This document shows positions 4,321 to 5,716 of a stretch of 5,716 nucleotides of DNA, piece by piece. Positions within the stretch are counted from its first letter, which is position 1. Every line of letters begins with the position of its first letter. The DNA lies in the NCBI GenBank assembly GCA_027491845.1, contig JAOZGF010000144.1:1-5716 (forward strand), read 5' to 3'. The stretch is from Thermoproteota archaeon (GTDB taxonomy: Archaea; Korarchaeota; JAOZGF01). Position numbers and translations under genes: made by a program. Under the pieces are notes generated by a model. It was given only the letters and a program-made list of their open reading frames with translations. It did not search any database and had not been told where the DNA came from.

Positions 4321-4354
4321 GAAGCTTAACAGCCTTAACAGCCTTAACAGCTTC
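4321..4354. repeat. Three tandem 9-bp repeats bounded by an inverted repeat
   Basis: CTTAACAGC occurs three times without change at 4325-4333, 4334-4342 and 4343-4351. The block begins GAAGCT (4321-4326) and ends AGCTTC (4349-4354), so the ends can pair as a 6-bp stem. It occupies the convergent gap between the PAC2-family and Lsm genes. Confidence 0.8.
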
Positions 4355-4361
4355 AACATCA

Positions 4362-4784
4362 CTAACCCTTTTCCTCTTTAATGAAGTCATCAAATATCTT
4401 CTTGACAGTGTCAGCTGCAGGACCCCTTCCCTCTACTCCCCTTTCTGTTACGGTGATTTTGTCCATTACCTTTATTATTCTCGCGTCTTCGTAGAGTTTA
4501 ACCATGTTAGGGAAAACCTTTTCAATGGCCCTAGCCAGACTCCTAAGATCAATCGGCTTCTCGGTTTTCATTATTTCACTTACATTCTGCCCGCTAATAA
4601 AGACTTTATGCACAGTTTCCCCGCTATCAGTTTTAACATTGCTTAAACATAGACTCAACGTTTTGGGATCGTAACCGGTTAGTTCTCCAATGAACTTCCT
4701 TTTGTCCAGTGTTTGAACTATAACTGTTGACCCAAGAAGATCCATCAACTCCTTGAAAAACCTCCTGCTTGCCAAGCTCTCCAT
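4362..4784 (-). CDS. Lsm/Sm-like archaeal protein, SmAP3 type
   Basis: From the preferred start the protein has 140 residues: an Lsm domain, then an archaeal C-terminal domain. Sm1 covers about 16-50 (LLGSTVIVQTLDKRKFIGEL, then GYDPKTLSLCLSNV), and Sm2 is VFISGQNVSEI (61-71), with ISG where many Lsm proteins have IRG. The C-terminal part (78-140; LRSLARAIEKVFPNM, then DKITVTERGVEGRGP) matches the two-domain SmAP3 architecture. Lsm proteins form rings that bind RNA; the SmAP3 role is not well defined. A longer start at 4799 adds five residues, MEVEK, but a perfect GGAGGT (4797-4792) falls inside them, 7 nt before the ATG at 4784, so 4784 is chosen. It is divergent from rpoG. Confidence 0.85.
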   Translation of the reverse strand: MESLASRRFFKELMDLLGSTVIVQTLDKRKFIGELTGYDPKTLSLCLSNVKTDSGETVHKVFISGQNVSEIMKTEKPIDLRSLARAIEKVFPNMVKLYEDARIIKVMDKITVTERGVEGRGPAADTVKKIFDDFIKEEKG

Positions 4785-4791
4785 TTTTTCT

Positions 4792-4797
4792 ACCTCC
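4792..4797 (-). promoter_or_regulatory. Shine-Dalgarno site that decides the Lsm gene start
   Basis: The minus strand reads GGAGGT, a full match to the archaeal 16S anti-SD, 7 nt before the ATG at 4784. It overlaps the alternative upstream ATG at 4799, which has no site of its own. Confidence 0.65.
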
Positions 4798-4801
4798 ATT
4801 A

Positions 4802-4810
4802 TTTATAAGG
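4802..4810 (+). promoter_or_regulatory. Candidate TATA box for rpoG in a compact divergent promoter
   Basis: TTTATAAGG predicts a plus-strand start near 4831 and about 30 nt of leader before the TTG at 4862. The complementary strand of the same element reads TTATAAAT but lies only about 20 nt before the Lsm ATG at 4784. A better minus-strand TATA for the Lsm gene is TTTTTAAGTTTAG (4840-4828), which leaves room for its Shine-Dalgarno site. Confidence 0.4.
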
Positions 4811-4861
4811 GAGTGTAGTATGAAAACCTAAACTTAAAAACAATAGTAGGGGACAGGTGCC

Positions 4862-5224
4862 TTGACATATAAATTTGAGTGTATCGTTGAAGAAGGAGTT
4901 CATGATAAGTTACTTGACATTAACAGGTTTCGCCTGAAACTCACTTACGGGGAAGGTGAAGTCCAGTTGGAGGCACCTGAAAACGTTTTTGACCTTAAAA
5001 AAAACGAGAAGTACTTGGTTGCCCTGACGAGAGACAAAATAGAACTTGAAGACTTCGAAATATTGTTGCGTGGAGTCGTTTTCGAAAAAAAAATTGGAGG
5101 CGACAAGGTTAATGTTAAAATATCTTACGGAGGCTTTCTTTTGCAACTCTCCAATTTCAAGCTTACAGAGTTTTTTCAGGCACTCCACGAGGGAGAACCT
5201 GTCTACATAGGGATCACCCGCTAA
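4862..5224 (+). CDS. rpoG: Probable RNA polymerase subunit RpoG/Rpb8
   Basis: This 120-residue, beta-rich protein is slightly shorter than the known archaeal RpoG (about 130) and yeast Rpb8 (146). The strongest match is ISYGGFLLQL (87-96), which parallels the conserved SFGGLL segment of Rpb8. It is preceded by a strand like the family's middle region (DFEILLRGVVFEKK, 64-77). NVFDLKKNEKYLVAL (41-55) fits the segment after the first strands, and YIGITR (115-120) the usual C-terminal strand. Rpb8/RpoG is known from Crenarchaeota and Korarchaeota and is an accessory subunit of archaeal RNA polymerase. The start must be TTG at 4862: an in-frame TAG lies at 4847 and the ORF contains no ATG or earlier start. 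GGTG (4856-4859) and AGGGGA (4848-4853) are candidate ribosome-binding sites. The assignment rests on pattern only. Confidence 0.65.
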   Translation: MTYKFECIVEEGVHDKLLDINRFRLKLTYGEGEVQLEAPENVFDLKKNEKYLVALTRDKIELEDFEILLRGVVFEKKIGGDKVNVKISYGGFLLQLSNFKLTEFFQALHEGEPVYIGITR

Positions 5225-5249
5225 AGCCTTTCCACAGGAACATTGAAAA

Positions 5250-5255
5250 TTTTTT
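5250..5255 (+). terminator. T6 tract, probable terminator of rpoG
   Basis: Six T residues start 26 nt after the rpoG stop codon on the same strand, in a non-coding gap, as expected for archaeal T-tract termination. Confidence 0.5.
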
Positions 5256-5323
5256 AGGCAAAATTGATCAGCTCCCAACAATCTCAAATAAATCAAAAAT
5301 AAGTGACAGCAGTTGACTTGACG

Positions 5324-5716
5324 ATGGAGTTGTGTTTGAAAAGGGAAATCTTGAGTTTCCTTCGAACTCACAAGTGTTTAAGGAGAGAGGAGATACAAGC
5401 CCTGGTGGAAGCTCCTGAAGAAAGAGTTGAAGCAGTACTAAGTGAAATGGTTAATTCACACTTGGTAAAGAAAACTGAACTCATGACAAGGGAAGGCAAA
5501 ACAACAATATACGGCTTACTGCCTGTATTTAGCCTACTAAAAGAATTCATTAAAATGCGTTTCTTCATTGAATGCTACAAAAACGGTTTAAACATCACGT
5601 TTTTTAGGGATGAAGAGTTTTTCGATGGATGCGTGGAGAGCAAGCTCCCCTTCAAAATAATTCCAGAGCTTTTCTCATTCAATGCCTTAACCAAAATTTT
5701 AAGCCGCACGAAAAAA
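5324..5716 (+). CDS. Unrecognised protein with N-terminal winged-helix domain, partial
   Basis: The frame is open from ATG 5324 through the right edge (131 residues, C-terminus missing). Residues 5-65 fit a winged helix: LKREILSFLRTHKCLRREEI (5-24), a second helix EERVEAVLSEMVNSHLV (32-48) typical of a recognition helix, and a wing-like hairpin (KTELMTREGKTTIYGL, 50-65). After this comes a mostly helical, lysine- and phenylalanine-rich part with no motif I recognise. It may be a transcription regulator or another nucleic-acid-binding protein. There is no Shine-Dalgarno before ATG 5324; a TATA-like CAAAAATAAG (about 5294-5303) sits 26 nt upstream, so a leaderless mRNA is likely. TTG at 5318 is an in-frame alternative. 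Confidence 0.7.
   Translation, partial: MELCLKREILSFLRTHKCLRREEIQALVEAPEERVEAVLSEMVNSHLVKKTELMTREGKTTIYGLLPVFSLLKEFIKMRFFIECYKNGLNITFFRDEEFFDGCVESKLPFKIIPELFSFNALTKILSRTKK

Noticed and set aside
4321..4354. CRISPR-like array
   Set aside because: The units are 9 bp, directly adjacent without spacers, and only three in number.
4910..5371. 153-codon open frame on the minus strand opposite rpoG
   Set aside because: It is antisense to the better-supported rpoG frame, has a cysteine- and phenylalanine-rich composition typical of a shadow frame, no ribosome-binding site and no recognisable domain; it also crosses the start of the downstream gene.
5368..5568. 66-codon minus-strand frame
   Set aside because: It lies opposite the winged-helix gene, is serine- and leucine-rich, and has no start signals.

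Overview
The window is archaeal, and the gene set points to a TACK-type archaeon (Crenarchaeota, Korarchaeota, Bathyarchaeia and relatives). The evidence is a 54-residue ribosomal protein eL40, an SmAP3-type Lsm protein, a zinc-finger NusA-like KH protein, a PAC2-family proteasome-assembly protein and a probable RNA polymerase subunit RpoG/Rpb8. Two tRNA genes carry very short introns in the anticodon loop. The DNA looks moderately AT-rich. Promoters are TATA boxes, and some genes have a Shine-Dalgarno site while others appear leaderless. The exact lineage cannot be fixed from this sequence.

Layout, left to right. (1) 1-653, minus strand: a secreted protein with CWB2-like repeats, cut by the left edge. 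(2) 779-2002, plus strand: tRNA-Arg(GCG) with an 11-nt intron, then a GT4 glycosyltransferase 28 nt downstream with no obvious terminator between them. (3) 2763-2013, minus strand: a 69-aa winged-helix protein followed by the NusA-like protein, ending 10 nt from the glycosyltransferase (convergent). (4) 2878-3042, plus strand: rpl40e, which is missed if only longer ORFs are considered, followed by a GC-rich foldable island. (5) 3215-3132, minus strand: tRNA-Val(CAC) with an inferred 12-nt intron. (6) 3303-4307, plus strand: a tightly coupled PRC-barrel plus PAC2-family pair. (7) 4784-4362, minus strand: the SmAP3-type Lsm protein, with three tandem 9-bp repeats in the convergent gap before it. 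(8) 4862-5224, plus strand: probable rpoG. (9) 5324 to the right edge, plus strand: an unrecognised winged-helix protein, incomplete.

Most of the window is information-processing housekeeping: translation (eL40, two tRNAs), transcription (RpoG, NusA-like), RNA metabolism (SmAP3) and proteostasis (PAC2). The genes are short transcription units facing alternate ways, with compact divergent promoters. The left end (secreted protein and glycosyltransferase) is the only part that suggests the cell surface. I found no mobile element, CRISPR array or defence system. The most unusual signals are the two minimal tRNA introns, the GC-rich island after rpl40e, the degenerate KH loop in the NusA-like protein, and the small repeats and palindromes at convergent gene ends. 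I see no convincing new multi-gene system.
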